A model generated the notes under the pieces. The model searched no databases and was not told the DNA's origin. It was given only the letters and a program-made list of their open reading frames with translations. From JAYQKL01 sp049889535 (GTDB lineage: Bacteria > Pseudomonadota > Alphaproteobacteria > RS24), in assembly GCA_049889535.1 (NCBI GenBank), contig JBMHDF010000006.1:1-64000 (forward strand): DNA of 64,000 nt, read 5' to 3'. The stretch's first letter is position 1. The number at the start of each line of letters is the position of its first letter. This document shows, piece by piece, positions 8,501-18,254 of this stretch. Both the position numbers and the translations under genes were made by a program.

Positions 8501-11427
8501 TGAGTAGGGAAATGAGCGCTAAAAAAACAATATTGCCGCAAGCCAAGAAGATAAAAATTGTTGGGGCGCGTGAGCATAATCTAAAGAATATCAATGTAGA
8601 ATTGCCGCGTGACGAGCTGATTGTGATTACGGGTTTGTCGGGGTCGGGTAAATCCTCATTGGCATTTGATACAATCTATGCTGAAGGTCAGCGTCGCTAT
8701 GTTGAAAGCCTTTCTGCTTATGCACGCCAATTTTTGGAAATGATGCAAAAGCCAGATGTTGACCAGATTGACGGCCTCTCCCCTGCCATTTCGATTGAAC
8801 AAAAGACAACTTCAAAAAATCCCCGCTCTACTGTTGGCACGGTGACCGAAATCTATGATTATTTGCGCCTATTATTTGCGCGTATCGGTATCCCCTATTC
8901 GCCTGCCACTGGCTTGCCGATTGAAAGCCAAACTGTGTCACAAATGGTTGACCGTATCATGGCACTTGAAACTGGCACACGGCTTTATCTTTTGGCGCCT
9001 ATCGTGCGCAACCGAAAAGGGGAATATAAAAAGGATTTTCTCGAGCTTCAAAAACGCGGTTTTCAAAGGGTTAAGGTAAATGGTGAGTTTTATGAAATCG
9101 CTGAAGTGCCTGACCTAGATAAAAAATATAAACATAATATCGATGTTGTGGTTGACCGTTTGGTGATTAAAGATGATTTGGGTAATCGTCTCGCAGATAG
9201 TTTAGAAATCGCGCTAGGCTTAACTGATGGTCTCGCGGTTGTTGAAATTGCCGATAAAAAAGCGGACGCAGAAGAAGCTGAGCGTCATTTATTTTCTGCG
9301 AATTTTGCCTGCCCTGTTTCTGGCTTTACAATTGATGAGATTGAACCGCGCTTATTTTCTTTCAATAATCCAATGGGTGCGTGTTCTGCCTGTGATGGAC
9401 TTGGGACGCAGTTTTTTATTAATCCAGACGCGATTGTGCCAGATGGCAGCCTCTCCTTAAACAAAGGCGCCATTGCCCCTTGGTCGAAAAGCGGCACGTC
9501 ATCCCCCTATTACACACAAACCTTGCAAAGTCTGGCCAAGCATTATGGGTTTTCTACCGACATAAGCTGGAACAAGCTAAATAAAGCCGAACGACAGGTT
9601 ATTTTATTTGGCTCAGGCGATGAAGTCGTTACCTTTACCTATGATGATGGTATGCGCAGTTATAAAACCAAAAAACCTTTTGAGGGTGTGGTTGGCAATT
9701 TAGAGCGACGGTATCGCGAAACGGATAGCTCTTGGATGCGAGAAGAAATCGAGAAATTTCAATCCAAAACCGATTGTGAAAAATGCGATGGCTATCGGCT
9801 TAAAGAAGAAGCACTTTGCGTGAAAATAGCTGAGCGACATATTGGCGAAATCACTGATTTATCGATTAAAGATGCCAATAACTGGTTTGCCTCTCTCGAT
9901 AAGGAGCTCACAGCCAAACAAAAGGAAATTGCGAGCCGTATTCTTAAAGAAATTCGTGACCGACTTTCTTTTCTAAATGATGTCGGGTTGGACTATCTCT
10001 CGCTTTCTCGCAATTCTGGCACTTTATCTGGCGGGGAAAGCCAACGAATTCGCCTTGCGTCGCAAATTGGCTCAGGTCTGACGGGTGTTTTATATGTGCT
10101 TGATGAGCCATCAATCGGTTTGCACCAGCGTGATAATGACCGCTTGCTTGAGACCTTAACTCGGCTTCGTGATTTAGGTAATACTGTGATTGTTGTTGAG
10201 CATGATGAAGATGCTATTCGGGTCGCCGATTATGTTTTAGATATTGGGCCTGGTGCGGGTATACATGGTGGTGAAATTGTTGCCAAAGGCACACCTGAAC
10301 AAATTGTTAAATCGAAAAAAAGCCTTACCGGTCAATATTTATCTGGTGAATTGGCTGTTCCTGTTCCGAGCAGTCGTCGTCAGTTTGGTAAACGTATGCT
10401 TAAACTTATCGGCGCCACAGGGAATAATTTAAAAAATATTTCTGCTGAAATACCATTTGGTACATTCACCTGTGTGACGGGTGTTTCTGGGGGCGGCAAG
10501 TCAACATTATTATTGGATACAATTTACAAAGCCATTGCGCGAAAACTCAATAATGCACGCGACCTGCCCGCCGCGCATGAGGAAATTCAAGGCATTGAAC
10601 AGCTTGATAAGGTGATTGATATTGACCAATCGCCCATTGGCCGCACGCCGCGTTCTAATCCTGCGACATATACAGGTGCTTTTACGCCCATACGTGAATG
10701 GTTTGCGGGCTTACCTGAAGCAAAAATGCGCGGTTATAAACCCGGTCGTTTTTCATTTAATGTTAAAGGCGGCCGCTGCGAGGCTTGCCAAGGTGATGGT
10801 GTGATTAAAATTGAAATGCACTTTTTACCTGATGTTTATGTTGAGTGCGATGCCTGTCATGGCAAGCGCTATAATCGCGAGACGCTGGAAATCCGGTTTA
10901 AAGACAAAAACATCTCTGATGTCCTTGAAATGACGGTGGATGAAGCGGCGGATTTCTTTAAAGCTGTGCCGATAATTCGCGATAAAATGGTGACGCTTCA
11001 AAGGGTCGGGCTTGGTTATATTAAAGTGGGCCAGCAAGCGACCACGCTTTCAGGGGGTGAGGCGCAGCGCGTGAAGCTTGCCAAAGAGCTATCCAAGCGC
11101 GCTACAGGCCGCACGCTTTATATTTTAGACGAGCCCACAACCGGTCTGCATTTCCATGATGTCGCCAAGCTGCTTGATGTGTTGCATGAGCTTGTTGATA
11201 CTGGCAACACCGTCGCTGTGATTGAGCATAATTTAGAAGTGATAAAAACGGCAGATTGGATAATTGATTTAGGACCAAATGGCGGTGATGGCGGTGGTGA
11301 AATTGTGGCGGCGGGAACACCTGAGGATATTGCCAAAGTGAAAGCCAGTTATACGGGGCAATATTTAGCAAAAATCTTAAAGCGCAAAGCGCCAAAAACT
11401 GCAAAAACCCCTAAAGCGGCTGAGTAG
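8500..11427 (+). CDS. uvrA: Excinuclease ABC subunit A
   Basis: Damage-recognition ATPase of nucleotide excision repair. The 975 residues contain two ABC ATPase modules: Walker A GLSGSGKSS and GVSGGGKST, signatures LSGGESQRIRLA and LSGGEAQRVKLA, Walker B VLDEPSIGLHQ and ILDEPTTGLHF. Zinc-binding CxxC pairs occur (CSACDG, CEKCDGY, CEACQGDG, CDACHG). Two in-frame ATGs are possible, 8500 and 8512; AGGGA precedes the second at short spacing, so a 971-residue product is equally plausible. An SOS box lies upstream and trmFO follows on the same strand. Confidence 0.98.
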   Translation: MSREMSAKKTILPQAKKIKIVGAREHNLKNINVELPRDELIVITGLSGSGKSSLAFDTIYAEGQRRYVESLSAYARQFLEMMQKPDVDQIDGLSPAISIEQKTTSKNPRSTVGTVTEIYDYLRLLFARIGIPYSPATGLPIESQTVSQMVDRIMALETGTRLYLLAPIVRNRKGEYKKDFLELQKRGFQRVKVNGEFYEIAEVPDLDKKYKHNIDVVVDRLVIKDDLGNRLADSLEIALGLTDGLAVVEIADKKADAEEAERHLFSANFACPVSGFTIDEIEPRLFSFNNPMGACSACDGLGTQFFINPDAIVPDGSLSLNKGAIAPWSKSGTSSPYYTQTLQSLAKHYGFSTDISWNKLNKAERQVILFGSGDEVVTFTYDDGMRSYKTKKPFEGVVGNLERRYRETDSSWMREEIEKFQSKTDCEKCDGYRLKEEALCVKIAERHIGEITDLSIKDANNWFASLDKELTAKQKEIASRILKEIRDRLSFLNDVGLDYLSLSRNSGTLSGGESQRIRLASQIGSGLTGVLYVLDEPSIGLHQRDNDRLLETLTRLRDLGNTVIVVEHDEDAIRVADYVLDIGPGAGIHGGEIVAKGTPEQIVKSKKSLTGQYLSGELAVPVPSSRRQFGKRMLKLIGATGNNLKNISAEIPFGTFTCVTGVSGGGKSTLLLDTIYKAIARKLNNARDLPAAHEEIQGIEQLDKVIDIDQSPIGRTPRSNPATYTGAFTPIREWFAGLPEAKMRGYKPGRFSFNVKGGRCEACQGDGVIKIEMHFLPDVYVECDACHGKRYNRETLEIRFKDKNISDVLEMTVDEAADFFKAVPIIRDKMVTLQRVGLGYIKVGQQATTLSGGEAQRVKLAKELSKRATGRTLYILDEPTTGLHFHDVAKLLDVLHELVDTGNTVAVIEHNLEVIKTADWIIDLGPNGGDGGGEIVAAGTPEDIAKVKASYTGQYLAKILKRKAPKTAKTPKAAE

Positions 11428-11466
11428 TTTCTTTTCTTTACGCGTATTTTTGTGTATCACTCTGCT

Positions 11467-12888
11467 ATGACTGCATCAAAAAATCCTATTCATATTATTG
11501 GCGGCGGACTGGCCGGTTCGGAAGCTGCGCATCAAATAGCCCTAATGGGTGTGCCCGTAATTTTGCATGAAATGCGCCCTACGCGCAAAACAGACGCACA
11601 TGTTACTGATGGTCTGGCAGAGCTTGTTTGTTCTAACTCTTTTCGCTCAGATGACCATGAAACCAATGCGGTTGGTTTGTTACATGATGAGCTTCGTCGC
11701 TCCCAAAGTTTAATAATGCACTGTGCAGATGCGCACCAAGTGCCAGCTGGTGGCGCTTTGGCGGTGGATCGTGAGGGGTTTTCACAATCCGTTACGGCAG
11801 CATTAGAAGCCAATCCGCTAATTCAAATTCAGCGTGAAGAGGTATCGAATATTCCTGAAGAGTGGGCGCAAGTCATCATCGCGACAGGGCCTTTAACATC
11901 CCCTGCTCTATCTGACTATATTGGTAATTTAACCGGCCACGACAAGCTTGCTTTTTTTGATGCCATCGCGCCGATAGTTTATCGCGACAGCATTAATATG
12001 GATATTTGCTGGTATCAATCACGCTATGACAAAGTTGGGCCAGGCGGCACAGGCAAAGATTACATCAACTGCCCAATGACAGAAACGCAATATAATGATT
12101 TTTTAGACGCGGTGATAGCGTCTGAAACGGGTGAATTTAAAGAATGGGAAAAAGATACCCCTTATTTTAATGGATGTTTGCCGATTGAGGTTATGGCATC
12201 ACGCGGGCGCGAAACACTGCGGCACGGCCCGATGAAGCCACGCGGGCTAACCAATGCACATAAACCTGACGAAAAACCCTATGCGGTCGTTCAATTACGC
12301 CAGGATAATGCACTCGGCACGCTTTATAATATTGTTGGGTTTCAAACCAAAATGAAATATGGCGCGCAGGCCGATGTGTTGCGCATGATACCAGGCTTGG
12401 AAGAAGCGCGCTTTGCAAGGCTTGGCGGCATGCATCGCAATACATTTCTTAACTCTCCAAGCCTGTTAAAACGTGACTTGTCTTTGCCCAAGCGGCACGG
12501 ATTGAGATTTGCTGGACAAATCACCGGTGTCGAAGGCTATGTCGAAAGCACGGCCATTGGGCTTTTGGCCGGCCGTTTTGCTGCTGCTGAGGTTTTGGGT
12601 ATTGCCTATCCCAAGCCACCAGAAACGACAGCCTTTGGTGCCTTATTGATGCATATCACCCAAAATGCGGATAGCGCGACTTTTCAACCCATGAATATTA
12701 ATTTTGGTCTCATGCCAGAAACTGCGCCAGTTGAAGTGGCGACATTAAAAGATGAAACAGGCCAAAAACTAAAAGGTAAAGCGCGCCATCAGGCAAAAAA
12801 GGTGGCGCGTAAAACCAGTTTCACCCAACGCGCAAAACAAGATTATACAAAATGGCAAGAAACCTTGCCGAGCCTTGATTTAATCTAG
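11467..12888 (+). CDS. trmFO: Folate-dependent tRNA (uracil-54-C5)-methyltransferase
   Basis: Makes ribothymidine 54 in the tRNA T loop from methylenetetrahydrofolate and reduced FAD. The 473-residue product begins with an FAD dinucleotide fold (IHIIGGGLAGSEAA), then HEMRP and LVCSNSFRSDD, which contains the Cys expected to hold the flavin adduct or attack uracil, and shows FFDAIAPIV, CPMTETQY, FNGCLPIEVMA, GRETLRHGPMKP and FAGQITGVEGYVES. I chose the ATG at 11467 (MTASKNP) because it places the Rossmann motif at the usual distance. It ends overlapping the convergent NDUFAF6-like gene by four bases. Confidence 0.97.
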   Translation: MTASKNPIHIIGGGLAGSEAAHQIALMGVPVILHEMRPTRKTDAHVTDGLAELVCSNSFRSDDHETNAVGLLHDELRRSQSLIMHCADAHQVPAGGALAVDREGFSQSVTAALEANPLIQIQREEVSNIPEEWAQVIIATGPLTSPALSDYIGNLTGHDKLAFFDAIAPIVYRDSINMDICWYQSRYDKVGPGGTGKDYINCPMTETQYNDFLDAVIASETGEFKEWEKDTPYFNGCLPIEVMASRGRETLRHGPMKPRGLTNAHKPDEKPYAVVQLRQDNALGTLYNIVGFQTKMKYGAQADVLRMIPGLEEARFARLGGMHRNTFLNSPSLLKRDLSLPKRHGLRFAGQITGVEGYVESTAIGLLAGRFAAAEVLGIAYPKPPETTAFGALLMHITQNADSATFQPMNINFGLMPETAPVEVATLKDETGQKLKGKARHQAKKVARKTSFTQRAKQDYTKWQETLPSLDLI

Positions 12889-13556
12889 ATTTTAGCGGTC
12901 ACTGACATTTTTAATAATTGGATTTGATAATAAAATAAGCTTCTTTGTCGGGGGTTGTTTTGTGCCTGTTTATGCGCCAGACCAACAGGCATTAGAACCG
13001 GTATCAATGCCAGCCGGGTTTTACGCTTTAAACCATTAAATGCCCGCGCGGCCTGTTTGAGGTGCGCATATGCTGCTTCAATCTGTGTGTCATTTTGGCT
13101 TTGCCTTAAAAGTTCAAACCCAGCACCCGCCGCTTCGATTAATGCCATGTCGGCTGTCAGCGAGCAGATTTCAAGCGCTGCTGTTATTAAGGCGCGCCCA
13201 GACATAGCGGCTGCTTTTTGCGCCGATTCGGGCTCTATCATGCCTAGCTCAAAACCATCAATAATGGCGCGCAATAAATCATGATTGAGTTTTTGCGCAG
13301 CAATTGCTTCTCCAATTGGGGTTTGTGCAAAATTCCCCGCCTCAATTTGAGCGAGCAAATCACGCCACCATTGAAACCTTATTTGCCCAATCATAGACTC
13401 TGACACATTGTTACCAATACGGGCAATATCAGCATAAGCGCGATAAAGGGTTAAAATACGGTCGCGATTTATCGCAGGTACAAATAAATGCGATAAATAT
13501 AAATCCCCGTCGAGACCGCGCAACTCAGAGCGTAAAGCTTCATATAATTCAGACAT
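12885..13556 (-). CDS. Squalene/phytoene synthase-family protein, NDUFAF6-like
   Basis: A 223-residue helical protein with weak but recognisable resemblance to the squalene/phytoene synthase fold (RFQWWRDLL and the helix YRAYADIARIG). The two Asp-rich DxxxD prenyl-diphosphate motifs of true synthases are missing; the first is replaced by ADIARIGNNVSE. Short, motif-less members in alphaproteobacteria and mitochondria correspond to NDUFAF6, a complex I assembly factor. A role in respiratory complex assembly is therefore more likely than isoprenoid synthesis, but this is inference. The start at 13556 (MSELYEALRSEL) is preferred over upstream codons that run into the terminator. Confidence 0.65.
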   Translation of the reverse strand: MSELYEALRSELRGLDGDLYLSHLFVPAINRDRILTLYRAYADIARIGNNVSESMIGQIRFQWWRDLLAQIEAGNFAQTPIGEAIAAQKLNHDLLRAIIDGFELGMIEPESAQKAAAMSGRALITAALEICSLTADMALIEAAGAGFELLRQSQNDTQIEAAYAHLKQAARAFNGLKRKTRLALIPVLMPVGLAHKQAQNNPRQRSLFYYQIQLLKMSVTAKI

Positions 13557-13588
13557 AATGACGATGTAGCCCATTTTGCCGCAAAGAA

Positions 13589-13614
13589 AAAGGCCGCACA
13601 GTTGCACGGCCTTT
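13589..13614 (-). terminator. Intrinsic terminator after the PuuD-like gene
   Basis: AAAGGCCG (13589-13596) pairs with CGGCCTTT (13607-13614) around a 10-base loop. On the minus strand it is followed by T-rich sequence. It separates the PuuD-like gene from the NDUFAF6-like gene. Confidence 0.85.
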
Positions 13615-13637
13615 CAAAATCTTATGAAGGTGATTGC

Positions 13638-14222
13638 TTAAATCACAATACCGTTTTGCGCCCCAACCATGCAGAAAAGCATTGGAATTGACAGCAATGT
13701 ATTTGTCCGTGAAAAAAGCATTGCGCGACGGGCAGAAGCTGCTTTCGTTTCGGCATCCGCTTCTACAATACCAAGTGCGCGTTTTTGGTTTGGCCAAATT
13801 ACAAACCAAACATTAAACCACATAATGAGACCCAGCCACATACCGATGCCAATCAGCTTGCTGTCTTGTAATGTCATAGCGTCATGCAAATAACCGTTCA
13901 GATGTGCCAGTATCAAACCAGAGGCCATTGTGAACATTGCCCCCCAACGGAACCACCATAAAGCGGCAGGTGCAATGACTTTACCAATTGCTGGTTTTTG
14001 TTCATCTGGAATATTTGGCATGTTTGGAATTTGCACAAAGTTGAAATAATACAAAAGGCCAATCCACATAATGCCAGAAAGAACATGAATATAACGAAAT
14101 GCATATTGCACAAATGCTTCACCAAAAGTGCCGCCTGCAGCTTGATAAAGATACAAAAGCCCTGCGACAAGAACGAAACCTGCAATAACAGTATTTCTCA
14201 AGGATGTTAAAATTTTATCCAT
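13638..14222 (-). CDS. PuuD-like membrane protein (urate hydroxylase N-terminal domain) without cytochrome c domain
   Basis: A 194-residue integral membrane protein with about five helices (near 13-30, 38-60, 88-107, 125-145 and 175-192). It resembles the N-terminal domain of PuuD-type urate hydroxylases: FRYIHVLSGIMWIGLLYYFNFVQ, then PALWWFRWGAMFTMASGLILAHLNGY and WLGLIMWFNVWFVIWPNQ. His and Trp residues in the helices could bind heme. Full-length PuuD has a C-terminal cytochrome c domain with CxxCH, which is absent here. Many marine alphaproteobacteria carry this short form with no purine genes beside it, as here, so urate oxidation is not supported by context. Confidence 0.75.
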   Translation of the reverse strand: MDKILTSLRNTVIAGFVLVAGLLYLYQAAGGTFGEAFVQYAFRYIHVLSGIMWIGLLYYFNFVQIPNMPNIPDEQKPAIGKVIAPAALWWFRWGAMFTMASGLILAHLNGYLHDAMTLQDSKLIGIGMWLGLIMWFNVWFVIWPNQKRALGIVEADAETKAASARRAMLFSRTNTLLSIPMLFCMVGAQNGIVI

Positions 14223-14303
14223 AAAACCCTCCTCAGAATTTATGATTCTCTTAATTTATATAATCGACTCTAACTCTCACCTGCTGTGATGACAAGCCTT
14301 ACA

Positions 14304-15230
14304 TTAGCTAGTGGTTGACGCGTTTTCCGACCAATCGCGTTTGACACCTAAAAACAACAATGCCGGCCCAGCAATAAAAATTGAAGAATAAGTTCCGACA
14401 AAAACACCCAATATCATCGCAAAAGTGAAACCGCGAATAACCTCGCCGCCTAAGAAATATAAGGCAAATAAAGCCAATAAGGTCGTGACAGATGTCATGA
14501 CTGTTCGTGAAAGCGTATTATTTATCGACATATTGAATAAATCAATTAATGGCATTTTTTTATATTTTCTTAGGTTTTCGCGCACGCGGTCATAAACAAC
14601 GACAGTGTCATTCATCGAATAACCGACAATCGTAAGCAAAGCGGCAATGATGGGCAGACCAAATTCCAATTGCAAAAATGAAAAAATACCTATGGTTAAA
14701 ATAATATCATGTATCAAGGCAATGACGGCGCCGAGCGAGAACTGCCACTCAAAGCGAAACCATATATAGACAAGCATTAAACCAATCGCGACAGTCACAG
14801 CCAGCGTGCCTTTTTGCACGAGCTCATCACTGATTTGCGGGCCGACAACTTCAACCCGACGAAATTGCACACTATCACCAAGCTCAGTGCGGATTTTATC
14901 AACAGCTGAGAGGTTTTCTTTATTATCCGTGCTGTTTTCTGTTTCACCAACACGTATCAACACATCGTCTGGGCTACCAAATTCTTGAATTTGCACTTCG
15001 CCGATTCCAAGAGCAGAAAGTCGCTTACGCAAATCAGCAATATCTGCTGGCCCATCAGTTGCAATTTCAATCAGCGTGCCGCCTTTAAAATCAATCCCAA
15101 AATTAAGGCCTTTAGAAAAAAACAAATAACCGGATGCGACCAAAAGAAGTGCTGATAAAGCGATAGCAATTTTACGAAATTTCACAAAATTGATATTTGT
15201 TTCCGTTGGCACAAGTTTCAAAGACTTCAT
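14304..15230 (-). CDS. secF: Protein translocase subunit SecF
   Basis: Proton-motive-force-driven accessory subunit of the Sec translocon. The 308 residues carry the SecF signature GIDFKGGTLIEI after the first membrane helix, a periplasmic P1 domain, and five further helices with the conserved NDTVVVYDRVRENLR motif. It follows secD by 12 bases in yajC-secD-secF. Confidence 0.97.
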   Translation of the reverse strand: MKSLKLVPTETNINFVKFRKIAIALSALLLVASGYLFFSKGLNFGIDFKGGTLIEIATDGPADIADLRKRLSALGIGEVQIQEFGSPDDVLIRVGETENSTDNKENLSAVDKIRTELGDSVQFRRVEVVGPQISDELVQKGTLAVTVAIGLMLVYIWFRFEWQFSLGAVIALIHDIILTIGIFSFLQLEFGLPIIAALLTIVGYSMNDTVVVYDRVRENLRKYKKMPLIDLFNMSINNTLSRTVMTSVTTLLALFALYFLGGEVIRGFTFAMILGVFVGTYSSIFIAGPALLFLGVKRDWSENASTTS

Positions 15231-15242
15231 CTGCTCACACTC

Positions 15243-16868
15243 CTATAACGGGATATCAGTTGGACGGGCATTTCGCTTCAGCCATAAAACAACCATTAAA
15301 CGGGTAACGGTAAAGGCCGTGAAAACAGAGGTCACAATTCCAACGCCTAAGGTGACTGCAAATCCTCTTACAGGCCCTGAGCCAAGAAAGAATAAAATCA
15401 TAGCGGCAATTAAAGTGGTGATATTGGCATCCATAATGGTGCCTAATGCGCGCGAATATCCGCTTTCAATCGCATTGATTGGGTTTTTACCACTGCTTAA
15501 TTCCTCACGAATACGCTCAAAAATCAGAACATTTGCGTCCACCGCCATACCAATCGTCAGCACAATTCCTGCAATACCAGGCAGGGTTAAAGTGGCTTGC
15601 AGAGCTGATAAAACCCCAAAAATAAGCGTCATATTCATGATTAAAGCAATATTGGCAAATAGGCCAAATAAGCGATAGCTGATTAAGATAAAGAGGATAA
15701 CCAACACAAAACCAATGATAGATGCGCGGCTACCTGCATTGATTGAGTCAGCGCCAAGACCCGGCCCCACTGTGCGCTCTTCCAAAATATTAAGCGGTGC
15801 GGGCAAAGCCCCTGCCCGCAGCAAAATGGCTAAATCATTTGCAGTCTCAACAGAAAAATTACCTGTGATGCGCCCAGATCCCCCCATAATGGGAGATTGA
15901 ATAACCGGTGCAGAAATGACCTTATTATCGAGAACAATTGCAAAAGGTTTACCCACATTATTTTTGGTCACTTTCCCAAATTGCTTGCCGCCAATGCTAT
16001 CAAACCGAAAGTCAACTTCAGGCGCGCCACTATTAGGGTCAAAGCCCACACTCGCATCAACCAAATGGTCACCACTTACCATGACGCGTTTGCGCACAAC
16101 ATAGTTAATTGAAGGTTCTGTATCGCTGCTCAACAAACGCGACGCGGATGGCACGCGCGCACCATTAGCGACATCAAATTCATTCACATTTGGATCAAGC
16201 AGATGAAAATTCAGTTTTGCAGTTTGTCCAAGCAAGTTTTTCAGGCGTTCAGGGTCATCTAGGCCTGGCACTTGAACCAAAATACGATTGGTTCCCTGTC
16301 GTTGAATTGTAGGCTCAGTGGTGCCTAGTTCATCTATACGGCGGCGAACAATTTCAATGGATTGTTCAACAGCCTTACTGTTTCGTTGCGCGATTGCCGC
16401 CGCACTATAGGATACAAAAAACGCGCCATCATCTTGTTGTTTAATGTCCAGCTCATCAGCTGTTGCCCCGTTAAACAGATTTACCGTTAAAGGGGCAGAA
16501 ATATTTTCAATCGCTTCTTTGGCTTTGACGAGATCCTGCGTATTGCGCACCCGTGCGCGCACACCTAATGTGCCATTTTCTTCAACAACACCCAGCCCAG
16601 AAGACGCAATGCGTTTATCGCGAAAGGCTTGGCGAATATCTGAGCTTAAATTGTCGAGGCGTTCTCTTTGAACGGCTTTAATGTCGACCTCGAGCAAAAG
16701 ATGCGAGCCACCCTGCAAATCCAGACCTAAATTCAAACCACTGCTTGGCATAAAAGAAGGCAATTGATTGCGGTTATCTTCATCAACAAAATTAGGAAAA
16801 GAAAATAAGCCCCCTAAACCCAATGTGATAATGATAAGGGCAATTTTTGATCTGGAAAAATGTAACAT
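15243..16868 (-). CDS. secD: Protein translocase subunit SecD
   Basis: Works with SecF to pull exported proteins through SecYEG. The 541 residues include the N-terminal helix, LGLDLQGGSHLLLEVD, periplasmic P1 with RRRIDELGTTEPTIQRQG and ILVQVPG, GRITGNFSVETANDLAILLRAGALPAPL in pieces, and six C-terminal helices with VDANVLIFERIREEL. Co-oriented with yajC (18 bases upstream) and secF. Confidence 0.98.
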   Translation of the reverse strand: MLHFSRSKIALIIITLGLGGLFSFPNFVDEDNRNQLPSFMPSSGLNLGLDLQGGSHLLLEVDIKAVQRERLDNLSSDIRQAFRDKRIASSGLGVVEENGTLGVRARVRNTQDLVKAKEAIENISAPLTVNLFNGATADELDIKQQDDGAFFVSYSAAAIAQRNSKAVEQSIEIVRRRIDELGTTEPTIQRQGTNRILVQVPGLDDPERLKNLLGQTAKLNFHLLDPNVNEFDVANGARVPSASRLLSSDTEPSINYVVRKRVMVSGDHLVDASVGFDPNSGAPEVDFRFDSIGGKQFGKVTKNNVGKPFAIVLDNKVISAPVIQSPIMGGSGRITGNFSVETANDLAILLRAGALPAPLNILEERTVGPGLGADSINAGSRASIIGFVLVILFILISYRLFGLFANIALIMNMTLIFGVLSALQATLTLPGIAGIVLTIGMAVDANVLIFERIREELSSGKNPINAIESGYSRALGTIMDANITTLIAAMILFFLGSGPVRGFAVTLGVGIVTSVFTAFTVTRLMVVLWLKRNARPTDIPL

Positions 16869-16886
16869 TTCTTATCCGCTTGCTGT

Positions 16887-17210
16887 TTAATCAGCTGGTT
16901 CGCTTTTATTTTGAACGCTCAATATCGTGCTTTTAATCACTGTCACGCGGGTGTTTTCTGCAATATCTATTTGCACTTCTGTTTCGTCAACTTTTGCAAC
17001 TTTACCGACAATACCGCCCTGTGTGATAACTTTATCACCAAGCCGCAGCGCGTCCAGCATGGCGGCATGTTCTTTTTGACGCTTATTTTGAGGCCGAATA
17101 ATGAGGAAATAAATAATCGCAAATATAATCAAAAATGGCAGCAGTGAACTGAGCAATGACGGGCCTCCTGCTGCGGTGGCTGTTTGCGCAAATGCGGGTG
17201 ATATAAACAT
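16887..17210 (-). CDS. yajC: Sec translocon accessory protein YajC
   Basis: A 107-residue protein with one N-terminal membrane helix (LLPFLIIFAIIYFLII), then RPQNKRQKEHAAMLDALRLGDKVIT, GGIVGKVAKVDE, and a basic/acidic C-terminus. The ATG at 17208-17210 has a good AAAGGA binding site and gives MFISPAFAQ, the normal N-terminus; the longer frame from 17282 would start far inside the leader. First gene of yajC-secD-secF. Confidence 0.95.
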   Translation of the reverse strand: MFISPAFAQTATAAGGPSLLSSLLPFLIIFAIIYFLIIRPQNKRQKEHAAMLDALRLGDKVITQGGIVGKVAKVDETEVQIDIAENTRVTVIKSTILSVQNKSEPAD

Positions 17211-17294
17211 GGAAATTCCTTTAGTGTTATAGTTTGGGACAATATAACCAACCCAAATGCATTTGAAAATGCTTAAGGGCATGAATTGATAAAA

Positions 17295-18245
17295 TTATAT
17301 ATAATTATTGGGGTTGAGCGCCCGCACCCCTTTGCGTATTTCAAAATGCAATTGAGGCCTGTCAACATCACCGCTGGCACCAGAAAGAGCAATTTCTTGG
17401 CCGCGCTTAATTTTATCACCAGTTTTGACTAGAAAACTATCAAGATGGGCATAAGCGGTTACAAAATTATCAGCATGTTTGACCAAAATGAGATTGCCAT
17501 AGCCTTCTAGCTCATTGCCGGCATAAACGACAACACCATTTTCTGCAGCCTGTACGCGCGTTCCTTTTGGCATTGCAATATTGACGCCATCATTATGAAA
17601 CCCATTTGCTTTGGCGCCATAGGATGAAATCACGCGACCTTTTGCGGGCAAAATGAAAGTTCCTTTTCTGGCTGGTGGCGTAATGCTTGCACGCTCAATG
17701 CGTTGTTGGCGCGCGATTGATTTAGTGCCAGATATGCTTAATTCTTGTCCCACTTTAAGATGATAGGGTTTTTTAAGATTGTTTTGACGCGCCAAAACAT
17801 TCAGGTCGGTGCCATAGCGCCGAGAGATAGAATAAAGCGTATCGCCTTTTTTAACCTGATAAATAGTATTGCGCGGGATTATAAGTGTTTGCCCTCTCAC
17901 AAGCTGATATGGCGGTTTTGCCTGATTGGCATCTATTAAGTCACGCACAGATAATTTATAGCGTCGCGCAAGACTATAATAACTGTCTCCAGATTGCGCC
18001 GTTATCGTTTGAGATTGACGCGCCGGTGTTGCCGTCTGGTCGTATTGGGGCGCGTTATTTTTTGGATTAGCTTTGCCAAAAATATTTTCAAAACTGTCAT
18101 AATTTTGTTCAGAGTCATACCAACGATTACTTTGCACAGGCCCGCATGCATATAAAACAAGCGCCAAACCGCCAATAACAAGCATTTTTGGTGCAAATCT
18201 AAGCTGCGTTTGAAACGCGGATATATGTAATCGTTCAAATTTCAT
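17295..18245 (-). CDS. NlpD/DipM-like lipoprotein: two LysM domains and a degenerate LytM (M23) domain
   Basis: A 316-residue envelope protein. A signal peptide with lipobox (VLYACGP) lies near residue 33. Two LysM repeats follow (SGDSYYSLARRYKLSV... and KGDTLYSISRRYG...), then a C-terminal LytM domain from about residue 200. The LytM zinc ligands are lost: the usual HxGxD is FHNDGVNIA with Asn at both ligand positions, and the usual HLH is PQLHFEI. It should therefore not cut peptidoglycan but act like NlpD or DipM, activating division amidases. It lies between pcm and yajC, the standard alphaproteobacterial position. Confidence 0.9.
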   Translation of the reverse strand: MKFERLHISAFQTQLRFAPKMLVIGGLALVLYACGPVQSNRWYDSEQNYDSFENIFGKANPKNNAPQYDQTATPARQSQTITAQSGDSYYSLARRYKLSVRDLIDANQAKPPYQLVRGQTLIIPRNTIYQVKKGDTLYSISRRYGTDLNVLARQNNLKKPYHLKVGQELSISGTKSIARQQRIERASITPPARKGTFILPAKGRVISSYGAKANGFHNDGVNIAMPKGTRVQAAENGVVVYAGNELEGYGNLILVKHADNFVTAYAHLDSFLVKTGDKIKRGQEIALSGASGDVDRPQLHFEIRKGVRALNPNNYI

Positions 18246-18254
18246 ATAAGAATT

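Noticed and set aside
12885..13556. Phytoene or squalene synthase for carotenoid or hopanoid synthesis
   Set aside because: The Asp-rich catalytic motifs are absent and no isoprenoid genes are near.
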